A stretch of DNA of 22,367 nt from Chara braunii (taxonomy: Eukaryota > Streptophyta > Charophyceae > Charales > Characeae): NCBI GenBank assembly GCA_003427395.1, contig BFEA01000001.1, positions 8,083,861 through 8,106,227 on the forward strand, given 5' to 3'. Numbering within the stretch: position 1 is the first letter of the stretch; the number at the start of each line of letters is the position of its first letter. Under the pieces are notes generated by a model. That model made no database searches. It saw only the letters and a program-made list of their open reading frames with translations, and was not told the DNA's origin. Positions 8,583-16,789 of the stretch are shown piece after piece. The position numbers were made by a program, and so were the translations under genes.

Positions 8583-8619
8583 GCATAAAAAAAACTTGAG
8601 GCCGGGGCCCTCACAATTG

Positions 8620-9131
8620 GAAAAGGAATACTGAGAGCATTACTCAGCTCAGCTCATCTGGCTTTTGCCATGTCGTGCGTGGACACATGTCATGCTTTTC
8701 AGCTACTTTCCAGACTTCTAAAGAAGATAACAATACCTGAGATGAAGTTGCATCAATTCTAATCCATCCATTCTTGTATTCAAACTGCAAAAAAACAGAA
8801 ACAATGCACTAGCTTTTTACCTATCTTCTATGCTGATGTCTGGGGCTAGCAGGGGCCAGAGGACTGAGTCCGAGTCCTACTGACCCTCTCCTAATGGCCC
8901 ACCACGGCCCTATTTGAACTGAGTGTCCTCGTTGGGGGAATTTCCTACTGCTACCCTTCCTATCCCTCTTAACTCCTCTCCATGTGTCGGTAGACTAACC
9001 ACAGGCGACCGACTGTGTCACTGTGAGAGGACTAGATCTCGATTGGAGTGTACAGCCGCTAGCTCGTTCCTTGGAGCCCATGTCTTCGGGAACCGTCCAT
9101 TTCTGTTGCTTTCTGCTGCCTCATCCGAAGC
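8620..9131. other. Intergenic, no gene recognised
   Basis: Unique-looking sequence. Frames at 8923-9208 have no motif and run into the LINE-derived repeat. It probably includes further decayed repeat sequence. Confidence 0.4.
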
Positions 9132-9717
9132 TTGTTCTCTTCCACCAATCAGCCCGAATGGCTTATTTCAGGCCGTGCTCGATCTTTGCATTTGATTTCG
9201 ATGTCTGACATAGGTCTGTTTTCAAACCGCGCCCTGTTACGGTCGGCCCGCATCACCGCGCAGATAATCCCTCTTGTCATATGAGCAACGTATCCCCAAC
9301 CCGCTTTGGCTCTGGTCGCGGCCCCGAGGAAGCCTAGCAGCATCCGATGTTCCTCCCAATCCACACCTGTCCCTCCCATCTTGTTCCAGTGGTATTCCCA
9401 CCGCTTCCATACACTCTTAGAGGTTGGTTCTCTTCCAGTAATCAGCCCGAATGGCTTGTTTCAGGCCATGCTTGATCTTTGCATTTGATTTCGATGTCCG
9501 ACATAGGTCTGTTTTCAAACCGTGCCCTGTTATGGTCTGCCCAGCACACCGCACAGGTAATGCCTCTCATTACGTGAACAACGCATTCTCAACCTGCTTT
9601 GGCTCTGCTCCGGACCCCGAGGAAGCCAAGCAGCACCCGATGTTCCTTCCCATCCACACCTGTCCCTCCCATCTTGTTCCAGTGCTATTCCCACCACTTC
9701 GTACTCTTTTAGAGGTT
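9132..9717 (-). pseudogene. Tandemly doubled LINE 3' fragment, two 293-bp copies
   Basis: Copy 1 (9132-9424) and copy 2 (9425-9717) are diverged direct repeats. Read on the minus strand both give EHR(M/V)LLGFLG, SRAKAGWE or TRAKAGWG, V(M/T)RGI(I/T)CAV, then AD(R/H)NRARFENRPMSDIEIK. A tract ending in W-x-(D/E)-RN-x-x-x-FE is typical of the extreme C-terminal region of plant non-LTR retrotransposon polyproteins, after the zinc-binding domain. Copy 2 has stops and frameshifts, and copy 1 keeps about 76 residues open. Only this short piece is present and it is doubled in place, so tandem duplication followed insertion. It differs in sequence from the LINE at 18-20 kb. Confidence 0.65.
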
Positions 9718-10106
9718 GGACACTCCCACTAGAGGTGGCCTGTGGATTCAAAGGGCCAGTTGCACCTTCTGTGGCGAAGCTCCACCTCCAGTCCTCTGCT
9801 GAGTAACCACACTGGACAAGGGGTCACGAGGAGAGACAGCATCCATACATAAGATGCTTGCTTGTTTTCCATTGGGGAGATCAGATAGGGTTTCCCAGTG
9901 GTTGTTGAAGTGTTCTTCTGCATTTTGTAGCTTCTCTCCTAGTAAAGCTTTGGGAGATCAGAGAGGATGTTTTCGATCGTTTTCCTAAGATTTTTCTGTT
10001 TTTGTTTTTTGGAATAGAAAGGGGGGGCCTTGAGATGTCACCGTGGAACTGACCGGCCCCGGGCAATTCAGAATTCTTCTATTTCATTCATCTACTTCCA
10101 TCTAGA
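9718..10106. other. Intergenic, no gene recognised
   Basis: No ORF with a motif, no RNA and no clear repeat. There is a short G run at 10021-10027. Confidence 0.4.
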
Positions 10107-10170
10107 CGCGAACTCAGGTCGGCATTTCAGCAGTTCATGGGTGTACCAACCTAGCTAGGCCCGTTGGTGA
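10107..10170 (-). mobile_element. tRNA-derived SINE fragment, copy 2
   Basis: On the minus strand, CGGGCCTAGCTAGGTTGGTA (A-box-like) is followed by ACACCCATGAACTGCTGAAA and CTGAGTTCGCG (B-box-like). It aligns with copy 1 along its length. The CCGTTGGT block next to the head is shared with copy 1. Confidence 0.75.
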
Positions 10171-10483
10171 TTTTTCTGTGTTTGGTCTTTCCCCTTCATA
10201 GAATTGGAGTTCAACATGTAAACGAGTGAAGTGATGTAACCTGCTCACAATTCCACTTTTCCCATTGTGTGTTCCTTGATATTGGAAGGCTGCGAAGTGG
10301 GACAGCCTGGGGGAGGAGCTGATAACAAACCTGAGAAAAGGTGGCCTGTGGGAGCCGTTAGCTCGAGTTATGAGTGTCTTTGAAAAGAAGGGCCGAAGAC
10401 TAAGCCATACTCCGAGAAATAGTGCCACTAGACTTCGTATTCTATGAGCTAGTTTGCTTTTGTTTTTCTTTCCCCGGAAGGAA

Positions 10484-10555
10484 AACTTGAGCAACGTTCC
10501 CGCCAAAAACTTGAGCAATGTTCCCGCTAAGAACTTGAGCAACGTTCCCACCGAG
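10484..10555. repeat. 24-bp tandem repeat, three copies
   Basis: AACTTGAGCAACGTTCCCGC plus four bases recurs at 10484-10507, 10508-10531 and 10532-10555 with few changes. The period is a multiple of three, so the frame on either strand repeats an 8-residue unit, but the plus-strand frame differs from that of the downstream ATG (10621). Confidence 0.95.
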
Positions 10556-10620
10556 GCCAGCGTCAGTCCTCTGCACAATCAAATGCAGACCGCCCACCCT
10601 CCCCTGTTATCCGTGCTGAA

Positions 10621-10845
10621 ATGGCAGACGTTAATGTCGATACGCCAACTCAGCCAGAGATCATGCCGGCCGCATTAAACAATGTGAACGTTACCGAAAT
10701 GGCAGTAAGGGATGAAGGCCACCATCCTACCAATACAGTGACTGTTGTTGTTGTTGCTGCTGCTGAAGGTATACCTCCTCCTCCGCCACTGTTGCCACCG
10801 CCGCCTCCACCACCACCACCACCACCGCCTGCACCACCACCGCTG
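10621..10845 (+). CDS. Partial proline-rich protein, truncated by adapter
   Basis: An ATG in a good context (GAAATGG) opens a frame of about 75 residues before the adapter. The N-terminal half is of normal composition (MADVNVDTPTQPEIMPAALN, then a Val/Ala stretch). Residues from about 53 on are nearly all proline. The frame then enters the Nextera adapter, so the last residues read in this frame (SLIHI) are artificial. No domain can be named; proline-rich linkers like this occur in many plant proteins. The true 3' continuation is unknown because sequence beyond the adapter need not be adjacent in the genome, and an N gap follows. A chance frame over a CCA/CCG repeat is the alternative. Confidence 0.4.
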
Positions 10846-10883
10846 CTGTCTCTTATACACATCTAGATGTGTATAAGAGACAG
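10846..10883. other. Nextera mate-pair junction adapter (assembly contamination)
   Basis: CTGTCTCTTATACACATCT (10846-10864) is followed directly by its reverse complement AGATGTGTATAAGAGACAG (10865-10883). These are two Tn5 mosaic ends head to head, which is the circularisation junction of the Illumina Nextera mate-pair kit. It is not genomic. The bases on its two sides come from the ends of one long fragment and may be kilobases apart. Confidence 0.98.
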
Positions 10884-11829
10884 CGACAAGCCGACCTCCT
10901 CCACCACATAGTTCGAAGGAGGAGGAAGAAGTAGTTCACTCCATCGCAAAACAGGCGCAACACCCTAACCTCCCATCCCCTTACCACCTTCCNNNNNNNN
11001 NNNNNNNNNNNNNNNNNNNNNNNNNNNNNNNNNNNNNNNNNNNNNNNNNNNNNNNNNNNNNNNNNNNNNNNNNNNNNNNNNNNNNNNNNNNNNNNNNNNN
11101 NNNNNNNNNNNNNNNNNNNNNNNNNNNNNNNNNNNNNNNNNNNNNNNNNNNNNNNNNNNNNNNNNNNNNNNNNNNNNNNNNNNNNNNNNNNNNNNNNNNN
11201 NNNNNNNNNNNNNNNNNNNNNNNNNNNNNNNNNNNNNNNNNNNNNNNNNNNNNNNNNNNNNNNNNNNNNNNNNNNNNNNNNNNNNNNNNNNNNNNNNNNN
11301 NNNNNNNNNNNNNNNNNNNNNNNNNNNNNNNNNNNNNNNNNNNNNNNNNNNNNNNNNNNNNNNNNNNNNNNNNNNNNNNNNNNNNNNNNNNNNNNNNNNN
11401 NNNNNNNNNNNNNNNNNNNNNNNNNNNNNNNNNNNNNNNNNNNNNNNNNNNNNNNNNNNNNNNNNNNNNNNNNNNNNNNNNNNNNNNNNNNNNNNNNNNN
11501 NNNNNNNNNNNNNNNNNNNNNNNNNNNNNNNNNNNNNNNNNNNNNNNNNNNNNNNNNNNNNNNNNNNNNNNNNNNNNNNNNNNNNNNNNNNNNNNNNNNN
11601 NNNNNNNNNNNNNNNNNNNNNNNNNNNNNNNNNNNNNNNNNNNNNNNNNNNNNNNNNNNNNNNNNNNNNNNNNNNNNNNNNNNNNNNNNNNNNNNNNNNN
11701 NNNNNNNNNNNNNNNNNNNNNNNNNNNNNNNNNNNNNNNNNNNNNNNNNNNNNNNNNNNNNNNNNNNNNNNNNNNNNNNNNNNNNNNNNNNNNNNNNNNN
11801 NNNNNNNNNNNNNNNNNNNNNNNNNNNNN
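10884..11829. other. Post-adapter sequence and assembly gap
   Basis: Bases 10884-10992 follow the adapter and have uncertain placement. 10993-11829 is a run of 837 N, so nothing can be said of its content. Confidence 0.97.
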
Positions 11830-11894
11830 TGGGGGGTCTCTATGGCATGCGCAACACTGTCATTTTTTTTTTTTTTTTTTTTTTTTTAATGCCA

Positions 11895-12250
11895 AAAAGT
11901 GGTTGTCCCGGATCCCGGACAACCCCCCTACCGGACGGTTGGGGGAGACGTCCGGCCGAGACGCCCGGCCATCGGACGACTGGTAACCTAGCTTTAAAGT
12001 TTAAAAACTAATAGTCTAATAAATTATTATAGAGAGAGAGCATGTCCGGACCCCGCAAAAAAGCATAAACTGGCCTGAAAAACCCCCAAAACAATTTTGG
12101 GGCCTCGGCTCCTCAATGGGGAAGGGTCCTGGACCGTTTTTTTTTTTTTTTCCCTCGAAATTTGGCAGATCCAGACCTTCCAGACCGGATGTTTGGAGTC
12201 CGGACTGAATCCAGACCGTCTGGACGGCGGTCCGGACGTCCGGATCGTAG
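11895..12250. repeat. CCGG-rich segment with small palindromes
   Basis: The segment has many copies of CCGGAC/GTCCGG. It includes GGTTGTCC-C-GGATCC-C-GGACAACC (11901-11924), a palindrome with one mismatched pair, and GTCCGGACGTCCGG near 12230-12243. A T run lies at about 12138-12151. It looks like a repeat element of unknown type just upstream of the RING-like ORF. Confidence 0.55.
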
Positions 12251-12252
12251 CC

Positions 12253-12567
12253 ATGGAAAGGACCTCTCCACAGGATGATGGCTGCGCCCTCCCGTTGTGT
12301 CATCGCACAGGTGCAGTTCGGTTGGCATGTACACGACATAGCCTATGCTCCGAACACTATGAAGGGATGGTCGCTGCTAGACTTTCACACGAAAATTGTG
12401 GTCCCCTGTCCTGTGCTCATCCCCCCCCCCCCCTGATTACTTGCCCAGCATGCCGTTGTGGCCTTGATCTGCCATGCTTAAATAACTGTGCACGCCAGCC
12501 TTCCATACTAATGACATGTCAGCAACATGCCATGTGTTGTCAATGCTTCCAAGAAGCTGTCATGTGA
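12253..12567 (+). CDS. RING-like zinc-finger protein, short copy
   Basis: The frame starts at an ATG in a strong Kozak context (GCCATGG) and codes for 104 residues. RING domains bind two zinc ions and usually recruit E2 enzymes for ubiquitin transfer. Residues 11-69 form one RING-like module: CALPLC, then ACTRHSLCSEHYEG and, after a spacer, CPACRCG. A second module begins at once (CLNNC, then CQQHAMCCQC), but the frame stops after EAVM before the closing CPxC pair. The protein at 14959-15670 aligns through both modules and continues further, so this copy is 3'-truncated. The frame is open upstream to 12097, but only through a T run that reads as Phe. It may be a pseudogene; no intron is evident. 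Confidence 0.6.
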   Translation: MERTSPQDDGCALPLCHRTGAVRLACTRHSLCSEHYEGMVAARLSHENCGPLSCAHPPPPLITCPACRCGLDLPCLNNCARQPSILMTCQQHAMCCQCFQEAVM

Positions 12568-13242
12568 CGAACTACTCTCTGTAAACGCGCGACTTTCTGC
12601 GCGGCTGTATTTCAGGGCTTGATTGGGAGGGGCCCGCCCAATTACATGAATGTCCCCGTCATTTGGAGGGAGGTTGGTCCCACGACAGTTGGTAATTGAT
12701 CGCGCCTTAGGGAGCGCGGAGTTAACTATTGCCATAGCTTCTTTCTTGTCCTGCCGAGGGAGGGAAATTTTTGGCGCGACCCTTTTTTTTTTTAATTTTG
12801 AATCCACACAGGCTCTCAAAATTTCTTTTTGCAATTAGGATTTTAATTAGGCTAGGAATTTGGGAGCGTCGTCATTTTCGGTTGCAGCTACACGAGGCTC
12901 CGTACTTGCGTGGGCATTCTCGCGTCCTGTTCCGCGCTCTGCTCCTGCCGCGCCTAAATTCTAATTGCAACTGTAATCTTCTCTTGCTCCTTCTTAGCGA
13001 GCGCAGGTGTAATTGTAATCCTCTCACTTCTTGATCTCTTCCTTTTCTTTTGTCGCACGAAATTTCTCTGCGCCTCTTCCCCGTCTATCTCGTTGGCCTA
13101 CAGGTGCCTGACTGGATCGATGCGTGGAGAGCGGTCACGTCCCACACACTGCGGCCCCATAATGCACCCGCAGACACTCCCTCCTCCTTGCTGCTTCTCA
13201 CTTCAGCATAATCCGGAATTATCTCGTGCACCTACTGATTGC
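12568..13242. other. Intergenic, possible upstream promoter region
   Basis: No gene is recognised. Short direct repeats of AATTGCAACTGTAATC-like and GTAATTGTAATC-like sequence occur near 12962-13020. C/T-rich stretches precede the TATA candidate at 13243. Confidence 0.4.
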
Positions 13243-13341
13243 TATAAAGCTCGCATGCATGACTAATTCGCTCTCTAATCTACAATTGGGGGTTAGCGCG
13301 GTCGAGAGGATCGGCTAACGAGCAGAGACAGAAAGGTGAGT
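13243..13341 (+). promoter_or_regulatory. Candidate TATA box and first splice donor
   Basis: TATAAA at 13243-13248 (context GCTATAAAGC) would place a start near 13275. AAAG|GTGAGT follows with the cut at 13335/13336, a near-consensus 5' splice site. A short non-coding first exon with an intron leading to the P2/RING region would fit this order. The distance to the first coding segment is about 830 bp. No cDNA evidence is available. Confidence 0.3.
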
Positions 13342-13606
13342 AGGGAGTTGGGCGATCCGACGAGCTGGTGCCGGGTAGGCGGGGTTGACGTGTGGCCACG
13401 ACGGACTGTGGCATTCGGGCGAACCTGGCTTGCCTACTTGGACTAAGCGGGATGACAACTTCGGGCTGTTGGTGGGTGCGAGGCGACTGATTGCCCGCAT
13501 CGAGGGAATTTTGAGAGCGAGAGAGAGCGAGAGAGAGGTGGTGTGCTGAAGTGGGAATTATTTTCTTCGCATCTTCATGGTAATTTTGATCTCCGGCTTC
13601 GGCCAT
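13280..13606 (-). CDS. Hypothetical 108-residue ORF
   Basis: The minus-strand ATG (GAGAATGGCC context) begins MAEAGDQNYHEDAKK, and the frame runs to a stop at 13280 near the end of the TATA/donor candidate on the other strand. It is Ser/Pro/Arg/Gln-rich, with no domain, signal peptide or membrane segment. It overlaps the putative first intron of the plus-strand model, so at most one of the two is likely right. A chance frame in GC-rich DNA is quite possible. Confidence 0.2.
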   Translation of the reverse strand: MAEAGDQNYHEDAKKIIPTSAHHLSLALSRSQNSLDAGNQSPRTHQQPEVVIPLSPSRQARFARMPQSVVATRQPRLPGTSSSDRPTPYSPFCLCSLADPLDRANPQL

Positions 13607-14168
13607 TCTCGATTGCGGCGCTTTTGGACTTTACCGTCTTATTCTTCGACTGATGTTTGGAGCATCTTTACCTTCCCCCTCTCCCCCCCCCCCCGTCTCT
13701 TCTTCATTTTGACTATATGATGGATTCTTGATCGTATAAATGAGGGCGCAAGAAATAAACGCCTTGCTGATGTATGGAGACATGTATGTCGATCCGCCCA
13801 CTTTTAAAATGACTATGTCTTTGTGGTGATCGGATGTGTGATCGAGCTGGATCAGGGGCAAATGCATGTAGAATGGGCAGGTTGCGATCTGTGTATATGC
13901 CTGAGTGTGGGTTGGATTTTTCCCATGCATGAATTGCACGCAATTGTCGACTGATGCATAGGAATGAAGGTTCACTTCTGTCTTTATGACCGCTGAATGG
14001 CCGTCTGGCCTATCTAAGTCGATCCGGATTCGGTGGGAATAGATCAGGTGCACGCATGTATACGAGCGATCGCCAGACGACAGTCGTCGCGTATACGCGT
14101 GTCTGCCTGACCCGGCCCCTCCTCTCCTTGCACGACCAAATGTATGAGATAAGCCCCTCCTGTCCAAC

Positions 14169-14937
14169 ATGGATGTCGACATTCCCTTCTGGATCACGGA
14201 CCGTGCCAGTCTGAGGAACCCCGAGTACAGGGAATACTGGGAGAACACGTAACTCTTTCGCCGATCGAACTTGCGGCTTCCAGCCTAATCCTGTCAAACG
14301 GAGGACGATCGGCTGTGTGCTTGAGACTTTCACCAGGCCCTTGGACAAAATTCCCGAACCCCAGATTACCCCGTCCCCCGTAATTATCAGTACCATCTGA
14401 CACCGGGGTTCGTCGTCATTGAAACCGACTTCCCTCCATTCCATCTCCTCCTCCCCTATCACTATCTGACTGTAGCTCCTTGGGGATCCCGGAGGCCGTG
14501 TTCTGAGTGCTACCCGTACAACACTTACTGGGCAGCGGGATTCGTACGACGGACCCGCTCTGAAGCTGAGCACCGAGAACACGGTCTCCGGCTGAGGCTG
14601 TCCACGTCGGACTCGAAGATCTGTGAGACCCGCCGGACAAGTGTTTGAGCAGAGAGACACCCACTGTGTTCCATCAGTGCACCGGGTGCGAGCCCGCCCG
14701 AGGTGACGGGGTCGGCGAAATTAGCCATTCGACCCTGAGAAAAGGCAAAACCCAAGACCTGGCCCTGCACCGAGACTGCTTGCATTTCCGTCCCTGAAAC
14801 TTGACACCAAAGATCTCAGTTCCAGCCTGGGACTGGGACTCCACCCCACTTTCCTAAAATCCTTGGCACACCCTTACTACGCACTTCCGGGCCCCCTATC
14901 ACTCTGAAAACAGGAAGTCGCCTTGGGCGTGAGGTTG
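14169..14937 (+). pseudogene. P2: coding-like paralog of P1, unknown family, split frames
   Basis: The ATG at 14169 (AACATGG context) opens MDVDIPFWITDRASLRNPEY and stops after 27 codons at 14250. A second plus-strand frame is open from 14325 to 14649 and holds PDYPVPRNYQYHLTPGF, GFVVIETDFPPFHLLLPY, CSECYPYNTYW and LSTSDSKICETRR. A third piece, SLKLDTKDLSSS...KSLAHPYYALP, ends near 14908. Each piece has a collinear match in P1 at 1262-1990 (minus). DNA anchors such as TCCACGTCGGACTCGAA (14601), TTGGCACACCC (14863) and GGGCGTGAGGTTG (14925) are shared with similar spacing. Either introns separate the pieces (TTTCACCAG before 14337 is a fair acceptor) or the gene is broken. It ends where the RING-like ORF starts. 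Confidence 0.6.
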
Positions 14938-14958
14938 GGCGTCACAGTCATAGAAAGT

Positions 14959-15670
14959 ATGTGTCTTTACTGCGTGGACTATCCCCGGTGCCATCACCCT
15001 CCACATCCTCTCCTAGCATGTCCCACATGCAGTGTTGGTCATACACCTACGGCAATCGCTGACGGATCTCCCTCTTTCTTGCCAGACGAACGACTGACAC
15101 AGCAGTCCGAGGAGGAAAATAGACTTCTATATGAACCACCGGCAGAGCGACGTGCTCATAGTTTATCACCACCAGGGCAAGCTGTTGCGGATCATATCCT
15201 GCAGCAGCCGAACGCCCTTGCGTTGGACCGATCCTCCCTGTTGTCGTCTGCCCATAGAGAAGGAACACATACTGAGGAAGCCCAAGAAAGATGCTCCATG
15301 CTGTTTTGTGATGACCCAACGGAGATTCAACTAGCATGTGGTTCGCATGCCTTGTGCCGTGAGGATTATGAAGGGATAGTCCATGCGAGTTTTTGCTTCC
15401 ATACGTACGATGACAGTCATTACTGTACTCATGTACGGCACCCCGACATGTCATGTCCAATTTGTAGACAGGGGCTGGAACGACAATGCCTCTATAATTG
15501 CGGTCGACGTGCCTCTGTTCCCAGCATGTACAAGCCACGTAGCCTGTGACATCTGTCTGCGTCGTGCCATTCGATGCAGCAACTGTGACTGTGAAAATTG
15601 GATGCGGTGCTTCCATAGCCCACACCCAAACCGGTCCTGTCCGGTCTGTAGGGGTGGCCACTCGCCGTAG
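14959..15670 (+). CDS. Tandem RING-like zinc-finger protein, one frameshift
   Basis: The first ATG of the frame is at 14959, and the frame is open upstream to 14923 and beyond without ATG. Residues 2-30 look like the closing half of one zinc module (CLYC, RCHHPPHP, CPTCSVGH). After a linker of about 100 residues comes a full module: CSMLFC, ACGSHALCREDYEG, a His/Cys-rich stretch and CPICRQG. The next module starts at CLYNC, but the frame ends at 15549. In the frame beginning around 15515 it continues as ACTSHVACDICLRRAI and closes with CPVCRGGHSP and a stop at 15668-15670. The short copy at 12253 reads through the same junction, so a one-base (mod 3) shift here is real or a sequencing error. 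An E3 ubiquitin ligase role would be usual for such domains; substrate unknown. It follows P2 directly and may share its transcript. Confidence 0.6.
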
Positions 15671-16418
15671 TTTTTTTTTTTTGTTAGAGTAGTCTGTTTC
15701 AGCGGTGAATATTTAGAAATCTGCGAAGCCCGTCATACACCTCTACCCTGCTCGTTGCATGTCATACTCTATCCTGCCCTCCACATATTTCTTTCCTTCC
15801 CGTTGCCCCTACCTCTCCTGGCCCATACTCCTATAGAACTCCGCCTTCTATCCCTTACCCTCCACCCTCCCCTCCACTCCCGTTGTACTACTAACAAATA
15901 CATACGAATGAGCATCATTAAGAGAACAGACGATATGAAGATCAGAAATGAAATGAACGGAAGTATGAAGATGAAGGATGGACACAAAGACTGTATAAGC
16001 TGAAGATCTGAAGTGAAATGCACAGGAGTATGAAGCTCTGAAGAGATGCACAGGAGCATACCTTCCCTTTTACTCTGCCTCTTGAAATAACGTGCAAGTG
16101 GGCCGTGAAGACACACGAGGATGTGGACAGCTGGCGCTCAACCACAATCAACGTGGGCAGCCTTGTGCGTAAGAGGCACAGTAAAAGGGGAGCTGCAAGA
16201 ACAATGAAAGGGGTACCCCAAGGACAACCAAAAAACTGTCTAATTATAAAATTGCTTTAATATGTTGGACATCTCAAATGCTCTCGTTGTCTGCAATAGG
16301 ACAAAGACTGCTTTGATTCTGAATCTATTCACCTGGGTGGAATTGGGGCTGTTGTGGGGAAAATCTAAAACACACACACACACACACACACAAACACTTA
16401 TCCCCTCTTAATCACCAG
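15671..16418. other. Intergenic with T run and (CA)n
   Basis: A T run (15670-15682) follows the RING stop codon. Tandem-like variants of GATGCACAGGAGYATGAAG and TGAAATG(A/C)AC occur at 15955-16060, giving degenerate short repeats. A (CA)n run lies at 16371-16392. No gene is seen. Confidence 0.5.
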
Positions 16419-16610
16419 TCAAGCCACAGAAAACTGCACCATAGTCTGCATCTGGCCGAACTCATTCAAGTATGTGGTCATGTGTTCGATCCCAGGAGCC
16501 ACCACTACCGCCGAGCCTCTTTTTGCCGAGGTGGAAAAGAACTGCCCGCCAAGCTTTGCCAAAGCGCCAGCACGACTTCGTTTTTTTGTTTGGCTGGCAC
16601 CACCAGCCAT
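16419..16610 (-). CDS. Hypothetical 63-residue basic ORF
   Basis: The minus-strand ATG has a good context (AAAATGG). The product begins MAGGASQTKKRSRAGALAK and has a basic N-terminus followed by GGQFFSTSAKRGSAVVVAPG, with no domain I can name. On the opposite strand GTGTTCGATCCCAGG (about 16482) resembles a tRNA T-arm/B-box and CTGGCCGAACTCATT lies 30 bases before it, so the stretch may be a decayed tRNA-like sequence rather than a gene. Confidence 0.25.
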   Translation of the reverse strand: MAGGASQTKKRSRAGALAKLGGQFFSTSAKRGSAVVVAPGIEHMTTYLNEFGQMQTMVQFSVA

Positions 16611-16638
16611 TTTGGTCCGGTGACGGCCGGCGTCTGAA

Positions 16639-16665
16639 GAATGCGGTATAGGTTATACCGCATTC
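16639..16665. repeat. Perfect 12-bp palindrome with 3-base loop
   Basis: GAATGCGGTATA, GGT, TATACCGCATTC. It is a perfect hairpin with no T run after it, so it is not a simple terminator. It may be the terminus or fold of a small element. Confidence 0.85.
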
Positions 16666-16789
16666 CTAGGATGTTTTGAATTTGCTTGTGAAAGGTGGTG
16701 GTGGTTTAAGATAAGAAAGACATTCAGCCTGCTTCCCCGGCCAAACTGCAGGCTAGCAAAAGAGGAAAAAGACTAGGCTGGTCCCTGGG

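Larger units (their letters stand above)
7188..8618 (+). repeat. Tandem array of two U6-bearing units
   Basis: Unit 1 (7188-7464) and unit 2 (7465-8606) each begin with GACCTCACAATT, contain CTTAGCTTACAGGCTCTTGC (7229 and 7839) then CTTTCCAGTG, then GTGAAACAGCRTATTTATAT and a U6 copy with an A tail, and end in AAAACTTGA. A third boundary copy, CCCTCACAATTGGA, closes the array at about 8607. Unit 2 is longer because it carries extra sequence (7480-7838) and an inverted-repeat element (7895-8389). Shared flanks on both sides show segmental tandem duplication of one ancestral unit, not two independent retropositions. Confidence 0.85.

Noticed and set aside
14010-14660. 217-residue minus-strand ORF
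   Set aside because: It is antisense to P2. Comparison with P1 shows conservation of the plus-strand reading (GFVVIETDFPP...), not of this frame; its openness follows from stop-poor GC-rich sequence.
15047-15661. 204-residue minus-strand ORF
   Set aside because: Antisense to the RING-like gene, where the Cys/His modules are on the plus strand and conserved with 12253-12567.
16452-16504. Functional tRNA gene (GTGTTCGATCCCAGG T-arm-like)
   Set aside because: No matching acceptor stem or anticodon arm at proper spacing; it is at best a tRNA-like relic.
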